From: JAJDAN01 sp046583095
GTDB taxonomy: Bacteria; Myxococcota_A; UBA9160; UBA4427
Direction: 5' to 3'
Assembly: GCA_046583095.1 (NCBI GenBank)
Contig: JAYGDB010000048.1
Coordinates: forward strand, 1 to 64,000
Length of the DNA stretch: 64,000 bases
Shown here: in pieces, positions 1 through 8,086 of the stretch
Layout: every line of letters begins with the position of its first letter
How positions within the stretch are numbered: position 1 is the stretch's first letter
The notes under the pieces: model-generated
Databases searched by the model: none
What the model was told of the DNA's origin: nothing
The model's input: the letters and a program-made list of their open reading frames with translations, nothing else
Translations under genes and position numbers: made by a program

Positions 1-47
1 CAGGTATTCGGCCCACTCGAAAAACCCGAAAGAAAAGGATCCTGACC

Positions 48-1226
48 ATGTCCGAAGCATTCCCGCTGCTCGACGGCCTGAAGGTCATCGACACCGACAC
101 CCACTGCTCGGAACCCCACGACCTCTGGAGCTCACGTGCCACGGGGAAGTACAAGGAACTGGTTCCCCAGGTGAAGACCATCGACGGCAAAGAGGCCTGG
201 TACGTCGACGGTGACGTCCAGATCGGCTTCGCCTCGCCGTCGAGCGTGATTCGGAACGACGGCCGGAAGTCGCAGGGAATCGAGTTCTTCGGTTGGAAGA
301 TGGAGGACGTCCACCCAGCCTCCTACGACCTCGAGGCGCGCCTGGCGATGATGGACGACATGGGGATCCACGCACAGATCGTGTATCCGAACCTCGCCGG
401 ATTCGGGAACCAGCGCTTCCAGAACCTCGAGAACCGCGACCTGCGCCATGCCTGCGTGACGATCTACAACGACGCGATGGCCGAGATGCAGAACGACTCG
501 GGGGACCGCTTCTTCCCGATGGCGCTGATGCCCTGGTGGGACATCGAGGCCTCTGTGGGCGAGGTAGAGCGCGCCCACGACATGGGGCTCCGGGGCATCG
601 TGATGTGCAGCGATCCCGACAGCATCGGCCTGCCGGACCTCGGTCAACCCGAGTGGGACGCCTTCTGGGAGGTGTGCCAGGACAAGCAGATGCCGATCAA
701 CTTCCACATCGGTGCGAGCGACACCGGCTTCAACATGTACGGGCGTGCCTCGTGGCCCTCGATGGGCCCCGAGCGCCGGCTCGCTCTCGGCTCCGCAAAC
801 CTCTACCTCGACAACGCCCGGGTGATCGGCAACCTGCTCTACAGCGGTGTCCCCGAGCGCTTCCCCGGCTGTCGTTTCGTCTCCGTCGAGAGCGGGATCG
901 GCTGGGTGCCCTTCTTCTTGGAAGCTCTCGACTACCAGCTGTCCGAGACGGTCCCCAACGAGCTGAAGCACCTGCCGCTGAAGCCCTCCGAGTACTTCCG
1001 CAGGCAGGTCTTCGCGTGTTTCTGGTTCGAGACGATGGCCCCCCAGAAGCTGATCGAGGACGTCGGGGTCGACAACGTCCTCTTCGAGACGGACTTCCCG
1101 CACCCGACATGCCTGTACCCGAACAATCGGGAGCACTTGACCCACGTGTTGGCCGAGATCGACGAGGGCGTCCGCCGCAAGGTGCTGCAGGACAACGCTG
1201 CGGCGCTCTACAAGATCCCGGTCTGA
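48..1226 (+). CDS. amidohydrolase family protein (TIM-barrel metal-dependent hydrolase)
   Basis: Encodes 392 residues. An N-terminal DTDTH segment (D17 and H19) supplies the DxH metal ligands of the amidohydrolase-2 family. An INFHIG segment lies mid-protein, and a DNVLFETDFPHP segment near the C-terminus carries the late active-site Asp. Relatives include ACMSD-like decarboxylases and other hydrolases of ring-cleavage or carboxylate substrates, so the substrate cannot be assigned. The start is preceded by an AAAGGA ribosome-binding site. The gene is convergent with the alpha/beta hydrolase on the other strand and the two 3' ends overlap by 19 bp. The family call is firm and the reaction unknown. 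Confidence 0.9.
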   Translation: MSEAFPLLDGLKVIDTDTHCSEPHDLWSSRATGKYKELVPQVKTIDGKEAWYVDGDVQIGFASPSSVIRNDGRKSQGIEFFGWKMEDVHPASYDLEARLAMMDDMGIHAQIVYPNLAGFGNQRFQNLENRDLRHACVTIYNDAMAEMQNDSGDRFFPMALMPWWDIEASVGEVERAHDMGLRGIVMCSDPDSIGLPDLGQPEWDAFWEVCQDKQMPINFHIGASDTGFNMYGRASWPSMGPERRLALGSANLYLDNARVIGNLLYSGVPERFPGCRFVSVESGIGWVPFFLEALDYQLSETVPNELKHLPLKPSEYFRRQVFACFWFETMAPQKLIEDVGVDNVLFETDFPHPTCLYPNNREHLTHVLAEIDEGVRRKVLQDNAAALYKIPV

Positions 1227-1990
1227 CGCAGCCAGCCGGCCACGGTCTCGTCGAAGACAGTCGCAGCTTCGAGATTCACGGCGTGACCTGCCTCGACGGG
1301 CACGACCTCGAGCCGGGGGACGTTCGCGGCCGCCCAGGCGGCGTGCTCGCGGAAGCGCCGTTCCCGGGTTCCGTGAACCATCAAGGTCGGGACGCGATTG
1401 TGCCGGGCTTGCTCGCGCACCGGCGAATTCGGCACGGTGACGCTGGCTGTGAAACCGATGCCCACCGGATCGTGCAGTGCGCAATCCGCCACGAGATCGG
1501 CCTTCGCCTGCGGCGGGAGGCTCCGCGCATTCTTCGGATGGATGGGGACCGACTCCATCGCCGCGCGGCCCTCGGCCAAGAGCCGTTGCTGCAGCGCTTC
1601 CATGCCGGGCTTCACGGCCTGGGCCCACGCCTCGGTCGCGAAGGCGGAATTCGAGTTCGTGATCACGTGGGCGGGAATGCGCTCGGGGTGAGCCAGGACG
1701 TACCGCAGCGTCAGCGCCGCACCGAGCGACTGTCCGCAGACGAGCCACTGCTCCGCGCCGAGGGACGCCCGCAGCGCCTCGAAGCCGGCTACGTAGGTCG
1801 AGGGCCGGTAGGCGTCCGGCTCATCCGGCGACGGCGAACGACCGTGGCCGAACAACTCGACGACCACCGGCCGGAAGTGCCGCGAGAGCGCCACCAGGTT
1901 GGGGCGCCACTGGGCGCGACTCGAGAGCAGCCCGTGGACCAGCAGCAGAAACGGTCCCGAGTGGCCGTGGATCTCGTGGTGGAACTGCAA
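1208..1990 (-). CDS. alpha/beta hydrolase
   Basis: About 260 residues with an alpha/beta-hydrolase fold. An LLLVHG oxyanion segment is near the N-terminus, GQSLGAA is the nucleophile elbow, and a C-terminal GHAVNLE segment supplies the catalytic His. The reading frame is open far upstream, but homology-like sequence begins only at LQFHHEIHG. I therefore placed the start at a TTG, 5 bp after the stop of the upstream metallo-hydrolase; a CTG 9 bp earlier would also work. It is the last gene of the mla-led operon. The substrate is unknown. Confidence 0.82.
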   Translation of the reverse strand: MQFHHEIHGHSGPFLLLVHGLLSSRAQWRPNLVALSRHFRPVVVELFGHGRSPSPDEPDAYRPSTYVAGFEALRASLGAEQWLVCGQSLGAALTLRYVLAHPERIPAHVITNSNSAFATEAWAQAVKPGMEALQQRLLAEGRAAMESVPIHPKNARSLPPQAKADLVADCALHDPVGIGFTASVTVPNSPVREQARHNRVPTLMVHGTRERRFREHAAWAAANVPRLEVVPVEAGHAVNLEAATVFDETVAGWLRQTGIL

Positions 1991-1995
1991 GCGAA

Positions 1996-2841
1996 TCAGA
2001 TCGAGAAGCGGAACGTATCGCCGTCTCTCACGATGTGGCCCGCCGTGGGGGACGCGAAGTGGGTCCCGAGAATGAGGACCGGACCGTCCGCATAGGACTC
2101 GAGGAATTTCTGGCGGGTCTCGAAGGCGAGTGCACCGTCGACGTCCGCGATGTCGGTCCAGTCGGGGTGAGCCATCTGCAACGGGCTGTGGAAGAGATCG
2201 CCCGTGATGATCGCCTGCTCGCCTCGCGACTCGATCAGCACGCTGACGTGTCCGGGCGTGTGACCCGGAGTCGGAATCAGTCGGATCTCGTCCGTCACCA
2301 CGTGGGTGGACTCGACGAGGTCCACCAGATCGGCCTCGAAGATCGGCAGCACCGAGTCGGCCTTGGCCTCGGGCGCATAGGGATCGTCTTCGTCCTTCCA
2401 GAACCCCCACTCCGCCTCACCGACGAGGTATCGAGCGTTCGGAAAGGTCGGTACCCAGCGGTCGTCCTCGAGAATCGTGTTCCAGCCGATGTGATCGAAG
2501 TGCAGGTGGGTGCAGAGAACCCGGTCGACCGCGGCCGGAGCGAAGCCGATGGCTTCGAGATCTTCGAGAAACGTGGACTGCAGCTCGGGCATCCCGAGCG
2601 GCCGCTGCTTGTCGCCGATGCAGGTATCGACGACGATGCGCGCGTCTCCCGAGCGAACCGCGAAGGCGTGGATGCTGAGCTGGAGATTGCCCTGCGTGTC
2701 GGCAAAGTGGGGACACAGCCAATCGTGGAGGTCGGTGAGCGCCTCGGGGGTCGCCTGGGGGATCAACCCGGTCGCGGGAAACGGTTGTACGACGTCGACC
2801 ACCCGGGTGATCTCGACGTCGCCGATCTTCCAGGCCTCCAT
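1996..2841 (-). CDS. MBL-fold metallo-hydrolase
   Basis: 281 residues from the ATG. The metallo-beta-lactamase motif HxHxDH is intact (H112, H114, D116, H117, in CTHLHFDHIG), and a later GHTPGHVS supplies another metal-ligand His. It resembles quorum-quenching-lactonase-like or SoxH-like MBL enzymes, without enough to choose a substrate. The start codon lies 2 bp after the mlaC stop and the downstream hydrolase follows within a few bases, so it is probably co-transcribed with the Mla genes. Whether it acts on lipid-derived esters or lactones is speculation. Confidence 0.88.
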   Translation of the reverse strand: MEAWKIGDVEITRVVDVVQPFPATGLIPQATPEALTDLHDWLCPHFADTQGNLQLSIHAFAVRSGDARIVVDTCIGDKQRPLGMPELQSTFLEDLEAIGFAPAAVDRVLCTHLHFDHIGWNTILEDDRWVPTFPNARYLVGEAEWGFWKDEDDPYAPEAKADSVLPIFEADLVDLVESTHVVTDEIRLIPTPGHTPGHVSVLIESRGEQAIITGDLFHSPLQMAHPDWTDIADVDGALAFETRQKFLESYADGPVLILGTHFASPTAGHIVRDGDTFRFSI

Positions 2842-2843
2842 GG

Positions 2844-3476
2844 CTACTCCTTCTGCTCGGCCTCGATCTGTCTCTGAAGGCTGTCGTTCTTGTCCTTCAA
2901 GCGAGCCAACAGTTCCGCGGCACCCCCCTGGGCCACGATCGGCTTGAACTGGGAGCGGAAGCTCGAGACGAGGCTCACGCCTTCGATGGTCACGTCGATC
3001 ACCAGCCACTCGCCATCCTTGGCCCGCGACCGGTAGTCGATCGTCGCGCCATCGAACTGGCCTCCCACGATCTCGCTCTTCACGGTCACGTCGCCGCGCT
3101 GCTCCGGAACCTCGCCGACCACCTCCAGCTGCACGCCCTGGTAGCGGCCGAGGCGGCGCCCATAGCTTCTAGCCAGATGAGTCTTGAACTCGGCGACGAA
3201 CTCGGCCCGCTCCTGCTTCGTGAACTTCCGCCACGGCCGCGCGATCACGAGCTTCGACATGGTGTCGAAGTCGAAGTGCTCGTAGGCAATCGCCGCAATC
3301 CGGTCGCGTCGGCTGGCCTCCGAGGCTCCCGACTCGTTCAGGACTGCGATCACCTGATCGACGGTGCCTTCGGCGACCCGGCGAGCCGAAACCGCAGGCA
3401 TCTTGAAGTCCGCGGCCAGGGCGGGCGCAACGACCGCGATCAGGCCTACCAGGAGGAGTGCGTCAGTCCGCTTCAT
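2844..3476 (-). CDS. mlaC: MlaC/Ttg2D-family periplasmic phospholipid-binding protein
   Basis: 210 residues beginning with a clear Sec signal peptide (basic start, a hydrophobic LLLVGLIAVV core and an Ala-Ala cleavage region). The body matches the toluene-tolerance Ttg2D/MlaC family: a helical N-terminal part followed by a YGRRLGRYQGVQLEV stretch and a small beta domain. MlaC shuttles phospholipids through the periplasm between the MlaA outer-membrane complex and the MlaFED inner-membrane transporter. The start overlaps the end of mlaA by 14 bp. The C-terminus is charged (Glu/Lys-rich). Confidence 0.9.
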   Translation of the reverse strand: MKRTDALLLVGLIAVVAPALAADFKMPAVSARRVAEGTVDQVIAVLNESGASEASRRDRIAAIAYEHFDFDTMSKLVIARPWRKFTKQERAEFVAEFKTHLARSYGRRLGRYQGVQLEVVGEVPEQRGDVTVKSEIVGGQFDGATIDYRSRAKDGEWLVIDVTIEGVSLVSSFRSQFKPIVAQGGAAELLARLKDKNDSLQRQIEAEQKE

Positions 3477-4242
3477 CTTCGAAGTTGTCCTCGAGTTCGT
3501 CCTCGAAATAGTAGAGGTCATCCTCCTCCTGGGAAGCCCGGACGGGCTCCTCCCTTCCCCCCGCAGGGCGACCCGCAAGCCGGTGCTCGCGATTCTGCAG
3601 GTACGCGTTCCGGACGAAGACGTAGAAGTCGAACGCTTCCTCGCGACTCTGCTCGATCTCATCGAAGTAGATCGCACGTTGGTTGAGCAGATCGATCGCG
3701 CGTGCGGCGACAGGAACGTAGAACGGGATGAAGTACGAGTAGGAAGCTACGGCGGCGTCGATCCCGAGGCCCACGGTGTCGCGTACCGACGAGGCGCCCA
3801 GCAGGGGGAGCACCAGGTAGGGACCATGGGACACCCCCCAGGTTGCCAGCGTGAGGCCGAAGTCCTCGGGATGGTCGGGCCATGCCGCCATCGACGCGAC
3901 ATCGATCACGCCCGCGATGCCGAAGCTGGTGTTCAGGACAAAGCGCCATGCCTGGAGGTAGCCCTCCTCGAACTCACCCTGCAGGACATTGTTGAGCACG
4001 CCGGCGGGTGCCCGGCTGTTCTCGAAGAAGTTGTCGATCCCCGTCTCCACGACATCCGGAAGCACGAAATCCCAGGTCCTGGCGGTCGGCGCCACCACCC
4101 ACTTGTCCGCAAGCTCGTTGAACGCGAACGTACCCCGGTTCGCGCCTTCCCATGGGTCCGGGTCGGCGTTCGTCGTCACGCATCCGATGGATGCACTGCA
4201 CGCCAGCGCCAAGAGAGCAATCGCGAGCCCGCGGAGCGTCAT
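3463..4242 (-). CDS. mlaA: MlaA/VacJ-family outer-membrane lipoprotein
   Basis: 259 residues. A lipoprotein signal ends near Cys21 (SIGC), and a DPWEGANRGTFAFNE segment marks the VacJ/MlaA family start. The FENSRAPAGVLNNVLQG and GPYLVLPLLGASSVRD segments are also typical. MlaA forms the outer-membrane channel that removes mislocalised phospholipids. Its ATG overlaps the mlaD stop by 4 bp. In E. coli mlaA is unlinked to mlaFEDCB, so its position between mlaD and mlaC is notable. The C-terminal 30 residues are very acidic. Confidence 0.93.
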   Translation of the reverse strand: MTLRGLAIALLALACSASIGCVTTNADPDPWEGANRGTFAFNELADKWVVAPTARTWDFVLPDVVETGIDNFFENSRAPAGVLNNVLQGEFEEGYLQAWRFVLNTSFGIAGVIDVASMAAWPDHPEDFGLTLATWGVSHGPYLVLPLLGASSVRDTVGLGIDAAVASYSYFIPFYVPVAARAIDLLNQRAIYFDEIEQSREEAFDFYVFVRNAYLQNREHRLAGRPAGGREEPVRASQEEDDLYYFEDELEDNFEDEAD

Positions 4243-4697
4243 TCGTCGCCGAACGCGTCTCCGTGCACCAAGCGGCCCACGAGCTCGTCGAGACTGAGCG
4301 CACTCTCCGTGAAGGTGAAGATCTCGCCGGGAGCCAGCAACTCGTCCTCGGCCCCCGGCTCGAGGGAGACGAACTGGTCGCCGAGGAGCCCGGCTGTACG
4401 GATGGCAGCCGTCGAGTCGATCGGCAGCTCGAGACCGGGGTCGAGGTCGAGGGCGACACGTGCTCGCAGGTCTTCGTCGAGCGCGATCTCCGCGACTTGG
4501 CCAACCTTCACGCCCGAGATCTTCACGGGCGAGCGCTGGGAGAGCCCGCCGATGTCATCGAAGATCGCCACTAGCTCGAAGCCTGCGTCTCCGGTGTACG
4601 AGAGTCCGCCCAGGCTCGTCGACAGGTAGAACACGGCAGCGAGCCCTCCCAGGACGAAGAGTCCGACGATGAAGTCGCGTGTGGCTGACGATTGCAT
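4239..4697 (-). CDS. mlaD: MlaD-family MCE-domain protein
   Basis: 152 residues: one N-terminal transmembrane anchor (FIVGLFVLGGLAAVFYL) followed by a single MCE domain, with IFDDIGGLSQRSPVKISG and a GLLGDQFVSLEPG segment. MlaD forms the periplasmic hexameric ring that receives lipid from MlaC and feeds the MlaE permease. It is shorter than E. coli MlaD (183 residues), mainly at the C-terminus. It lies 18 bp after mlaE in the same operon. Confidence 0.93.
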   Translation of the reverse strand: MQSSATRDFIVGLFVLGGLAAVFYLSTSLGGLSYTGDAGFELVAIFDDIGGLSQRSPVKISGVKVGQVAEIALDEDLRARVALDLDPGLELPIDSTAAIRTAGLLGDQFVSLEPGAEDELLAPGEIFTFTESALSLDELVGRLVHGDAFGDE

Positions 4698-4715
4698 TGG
4701 GTTCTCCGTTCTAGC

Positions 4716-5495
4716 CTAGACGCCCCACAAGGCGGTGATCAGGTAGTCGGTGAGCAGCAGCCAGACCGAGGTGGTCACCACCGCCGACGTGGTGGATCGA
4801 CTGACGCCCGCTGCGTGAGGCGGGCTCGTGTAGCCTCGGTAGGTCGCGATTACCCCGAGCAGCGCCCCGAAGACCACCGCCTTCACCAGGCTCTGCAGGA
4901 CGTCGTCCCTGAAGTCCACGGCGTTCTCGAGGCTGGCCATGTAGGCACCGCCGTCGAGACCCACGAGCTGCACGCCGACGACGTAGCCCCCGAAGACCCC
5001 GAATACCGTGAAGAGCGAGGACAGCAGCGGCATCACGACGAGCAGCGCCAGCGCCTTCGGCATCACGACGAAGTGGAGCGGATCGACGGACATCATGCGG
5101 AGCCCGTCGAGTTGCTGGGTCGAAACCATGGCGCCGATCTCGGCCGTCGTCGCAGATCCGGCGCGCCCGATCACCAGGAGCCCGGTCACCACCGGTCCCA
5201 GCTCCCGGATGAGCACCAGGCCGACGACCGCGCCCAGGGACTCCTGGGCGCCAAAGCGAGCCAGCGTCGTATATCCCTGCAGCCCGAGCACCATGCCTAC
5301 CGCGAAGCCCGCGCCGCTGATGAGCGCGATGGACAGCACGCCGGCGTCGTAGGTCTCGCGCAGGAGCCGCCGTCCGCGCAGGGGCGGACGCGCGATCGCA
5401 GACACGATCTCTGCGGCGAAGCCGACGATGTGACCCAACCCTTCGACCCAGCTGGACACGTTCCGGCCGACTCGATGCACCAGGCTGTCGCTCAC
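4716..5495 (-). CDS. mlaE: MlaE-family ABC transporter permease
   Basis: 259 residues, hydrophobic throughout, with the MlaE/YrbE hallmarks GRAGSATTAEIGAM and LDGLRMMSVDPL followed by several membrane helices. It is the inner-membrane permease that moves phospholipid with the MlaF ATPase and MlaD ring. The GTG start overlaps the mlaF stop in a GTGA arrangement, which suggests translational coupling. The family call is secure. Confidence 0.94.
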   Translation of the reverse strand: MSDSLVHRVGRNVSSWVEGLGHIVGFAAEIVSAIARPPLRGRRLLRETYDAGVLSIALISGAGFAVGMVLGLQGYTTLARFGAQESLGAVVGLVLIRELGPVVTGLLVIGRAGSATTAEIGAMVSTQQLDGLRMMSVDPLHFVVMPKALALLVVMPLLSSLFTVFGVFGGYVVGVQLVGLDGGAYMASLENAVDFRDDVLQSLVKAVVFGALLGVIATYRGYTSPPHAAGVSRSTTSAVVTTSVWLLLTDYLITALWGV

Positions 5496-6283
5496 GTCGC
5501 CGTCTCCGCCGAGACCTGGCGGGCCAATACGGCGCCGTCGGTGCCGAGGAAGTTCGTGATCTCCGGATCGCCGCTGGTCGCCAGCGACCCCGGCGTGCCC
5601 GTCACCGCCCGGCCGTCACGCAGCAGGACGATCTGATCGCTCATGCGCAGGGACGAGGCCATGTGGTGGGATGTCACGATCAACGTGAGCCCTCGAGACC
5701 GGCACAGCTCGCTGAAGAGGGCCTCGATGCGTTCGACGTTCGGCGGGTCGAGGCCCGAGAAGGGCTCGTCGCAGAGGATGAACTCGGGATCCAGGATGAT
5801 TGCCCGGGCCAGCGCGACGCGACGCAGCATCCCGCCCGAAAGCTCGCCAGGCAGCAGATCGTCGACGCCCTCCAGCCCGACGGCGGCGAGCCGTTCGTGC
5901 ACGGCGTCTCGGATCTCGCCCTCTCCGAGTTGCGTGTGCTCCCGGAGCGGCAGACCGACGTTCTCGAGCACCGTCATGGAGTCGAGCAGGGCGCCGTCCT
6001 GGAAGAGCATGCCCAGACGCCGTCGCACACGCTCGACTTCGCTGCCCGGCAGCGATGCGACGTCTTCTCCGCCGACGCGGACCTGGCCCGAGTCCGGTCG
6101 CTGCAGGCCGCCGATCATCCGCAGCACGGTGCTCTTTCCCGAACCACTGGCCCCCATCAGGACCGTAATCCGGGAGCGCGCGAATCGGCAGGAGAGATCT
6201 TGGAAGACCATCCGCTCACCAAACGCGAGGTGGACGGACTCGAGCTCCACATGCGCAGCGTGTGCCGCCGAGTCTTGGGTCAC
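5492..6283 (-). CDS. mlaF: MlaF-family ABC transporter ATP-binding protein
   Basis: About 263 residues from a GTG start, chosen because family similarity begins about 10 residues later (HVELESVHLAFGER). An in-frame ATG at 6352 would add 23 residues. Walker A is GASGSGKST, the ABC signature LSGGMLRR, and Walker B FILCDEPFSGLDP. It powers phospholipid transport with MlaE and MlaD. It is the first gene of the operon; no MlaB-type STAS gene is present in this cluster, although E. coli MlaF needs MlaB. Confidence 0.92.
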   Translation of the reverse strand: MTQDSAAHAAHVELESVHLAFGERMVFQDLSCRFARSRITVLMGASGSGKSTVLRMIGGLQRPDSGQVRVGGEDVASLPGSEVERVRRRLGMLFQDGALLDSMTVLENVGLPLREHTQLGEGEIRDAVHERLAAVGLEGVDDLLPGELSGGMLRRVALARAIILDPEFILCDEPFSGLDPPNVERIEALFSELCRSRGLTLIVTSHHMASSLRMSDQIVLLRDGRAVTGTPGSLATSGDPEITNFLGTDGAVLARQVSAETAT

Positions 6284-6387
6284 GGTTCTCAGGGACCCCC
6301 CGGGCGACGAGGTTAACCCAGGGTCGACAACCTGCGCCCGCCTGACCACCATCTCGGGGAGCACGGCACCGACAGGAGGGTCGAAAC

Positions 6388-7212
6388 ATGCGGTTCGGAA
6401 TCGCGGTCCGGGTGATGGGCGAGGGTTCTCGACCCGACACGCTGCTCGAGTGCGCACGCTACGCGGAAGAAGCCGGCCTCGACGAACTCTGGGTGACCGA
6501 CCACATCGCGATTCCACCGGACGACGCCGAAGGCTCGAACGGCCGTTACCTCGATCCACTCACGACTCTCGGCTATCTCGCCGGCGTGACCCAGCGGATC
6601 GGGCTCGGCACGAGTGTCCTGATCCTCCCGTACCGCCCGCCCCTTCCCACCGCAAAGGCGATCGCCACCGTCCAGGAGCTGTCGCGGGGTCGGCTCACGC
6701 TGGGGGTGGGCATCGGATGGATGGATCCCGAGTTCCGCGCTCTCGGAGTCGACAGGAGCCAGCGCGGCGCGATCGCCGACCAGACCCTCGACTTCATCCG
6801 ACGCTGCTTCGACGCCGAGGACGATGTCATCGAGCACAACGGTCAGGAGTTCTACTTCCGCCCGAACCCCGAGCGCCCGAAGATCCTCGTCGGCGGCTCG
6901 CCTCCGCATGCGCTGAAACGGGCCGTGCGCTACGGCGACGGCTGGATGCCGATGTCCGCGGATCCGGGGAAGCTGGCTCCGGCGATCGAGCAACTGCACG
7001 TCCTCGCCGAGCAGGCCGGCCAGCCAAAGCCGGAGGTCGCATGCATGGGAGGACTTCCCCCGGAGCCCGAGAAGGCCGCCGCCCAGCTGCAAGCCCTCGC
7101 GGAGCTGGGAGTGACCCGCTTCCTCACGGGCGCGCGCTACGACACCGACACCGCCCCGCTCCGAAATGCCGTCGATGGTCTGATCGCCGCCCGAAAGGCG
7201 TTCGGCGACTGA
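6388..7212 (+). CDS. LLM-class flavin-dependent (F420-type) oxidoreductase
   Basis: 274 residues of a luciferase-like TIM barrel. It has the family N-terminus MRFGIAVR, a DELWVTDHIAIP segment, the LGVGIGWMDPEFRALGV motif and a C-terminal GDGWMPM segment. Members of this subgroup often use F420, but cofactor choice is not proven by the sequence. A strong GGAGGG ribosome-binding site precedes the ATG. It is divergent from mlaF, with about 100 bp between starts. The substrate is unknown. Confidence 0.88.
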   Translation: MRFGIAVRVMGEGSRPDTLLECARYAEEAGLDELWVTDHIAIPPDDAEGSNGRYLDPLTTLGYLAGVTQRIGLGTSVLILPYRPPLPTAKAIATVQELSRGRLTLGVGIGWMDPEFRALGVDRSQRGAIADQTLDFIRRCFDAEDDVIEHNGQEFYFRPNPERPKILVGGSPPHALKRAVRYGDGWMPMSADPGKLAPAIEQLHVLAEQAGQPKPEVACMGGLPPEPEKAAAQLQALAELGVTRFLTGARYDTDTAPLRNAVDGLIAARKAFGD

Positions 7213-7234
7213 GTCTCGGGAACGAGGGCCGGAG

Positions 7235-8035
7235 TCACCCGGTCAAGAATTCGGCGATCTTCGGGAGTGCGCTGCGGTCCTGCATCAGGAAGAGGTGGCC
7301 GCCGTCGAAGAGTTCGAGCTTCGCGTTTGGGATCTGTCCGGCCATCGCGTGCTGATTCGCGGGCGGCGCGATGCCGTCGTGGTGGCCCCCGCAGAGATAG
7401 ACGGGCATCGACAAGCCTGCGAGACGATCCCAGGTGTCGTGCCCGGCGCGCGCCTGGAGCTGCAGGCGGAAGCCCTCTTCGCGCCCGGGCTCGCTGGCTC
7501 CGGCGGCCGCGCGGGCCTTCATGAACTCGAGCGCTCCCGCCGCCTCGGCCGGGTTCGCCTCCCGCCAGACGGCGTCGCGGCGAAGGTCGGAGAGTTCCAT
7601 CGAACGCAGTGCGCGTTCCCCTGCCGGGAGTTCCTGGAGCTCGTGAAGGGGGTAGGACGGCTTGCCCTTCCCGCCGCTCGACGTGCAGGCCAGCACCAGC
7701 CGCTCGACGCGCTCGGGATATCGCGCCGCAAGCTCCTGGGCGACCATGCCGCCGAACGAGACGCCCATCACGCAGCAGCGATCCCAGCCGACCGCATCGA
7801 GCAGGGCCGCCGCGTCCTCTCCGTAATCGGCCATCGAGTACGGCCCGTCGGGCTGATCCGTACGCCCGAGGCCGCGCTGATCGTAGGAGAGCACCTCGAA
7901 CTCCTGGACGAGTGGGCCTTCGAAGACACCGGGCTTATGACGCAGGTCGCCGCCGCTGCCGCCGATGAACAGAAGCCGCGGACCTTTCCCGTGGATCTCG
8001 TGGTAGATCTCGATGCCTCGGACGCGTTGCTTCAC
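7235..8035 (-). CDS. alpha/beta hydrolase downstream of the deiodinase-like selenoprotein
   Basis: 266 residues from a GTG preceded by a GAGGAAA ribosome-binding site. The fold markers are LLFIGGSGG, the YDQRGLGRTD segment, the nucleophile elbow GVSFGGM and a terminal GGHLFLMQD with the catalytic His. It resembles 3-oxoadipate enol-lactonase-like hydrolases. It begins 34 bp after the selenoprotein stop and is probably in the same operon, so the two may act on a common substrate. That link is inferred from position only. Confidence 0.88.
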   Translation of the reverse strand: MKQRVRGIEIYHEIHGKGPRLLFIGGSGGDLRHKPGVFEGPLVQEFEVLSYDQRGLGRTDQPDGPYSMADYGEDAAALLDAVGWDRCCVMGVSFGGMVAQELAARYPERVERLVLACTSSGGKGKPSYPLHELQELPAGERALRSMELSDLRRDAVWREANPAEAAGALEFMKARAAAGASEPGREEGFRLQLQARAGHDTWDRLAGLSMPVYLCGGHHDGIAPPANQHAMAGQIPNAKLELFDGGHLFLMQDRSALPKIAEFLTG

Positions 8036-8048
8036 GTCTTTCCTCTAG

Positions 8049-8086
8049 CGCTCAGGGCTGTCTTCCCGCTCAGGGCTGTCCTTCGA
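8049..8086. repeat. short tandem duplication at the selenoprotein 3' end
   Basis: Two adjacent 19-bp units starting CGCTCAGGGCTGTC (8049-8067 and 8068-8086) differ at only a few positions. The duplication covers the stop codon of the deiodinase-like gene, so a second in-frame TGA follows the first 19 bp downstream in a shifted phase. It is probably a replication-slippage duplication with no evident function. Confidence 0.6.

Noticed and set aside
132..1748. Long minus-strand frame over the amidohydrolase
   Set aside because: Arg/Gly/Pro-rich composition and overlap with a clear family protein mark it as a shadow.
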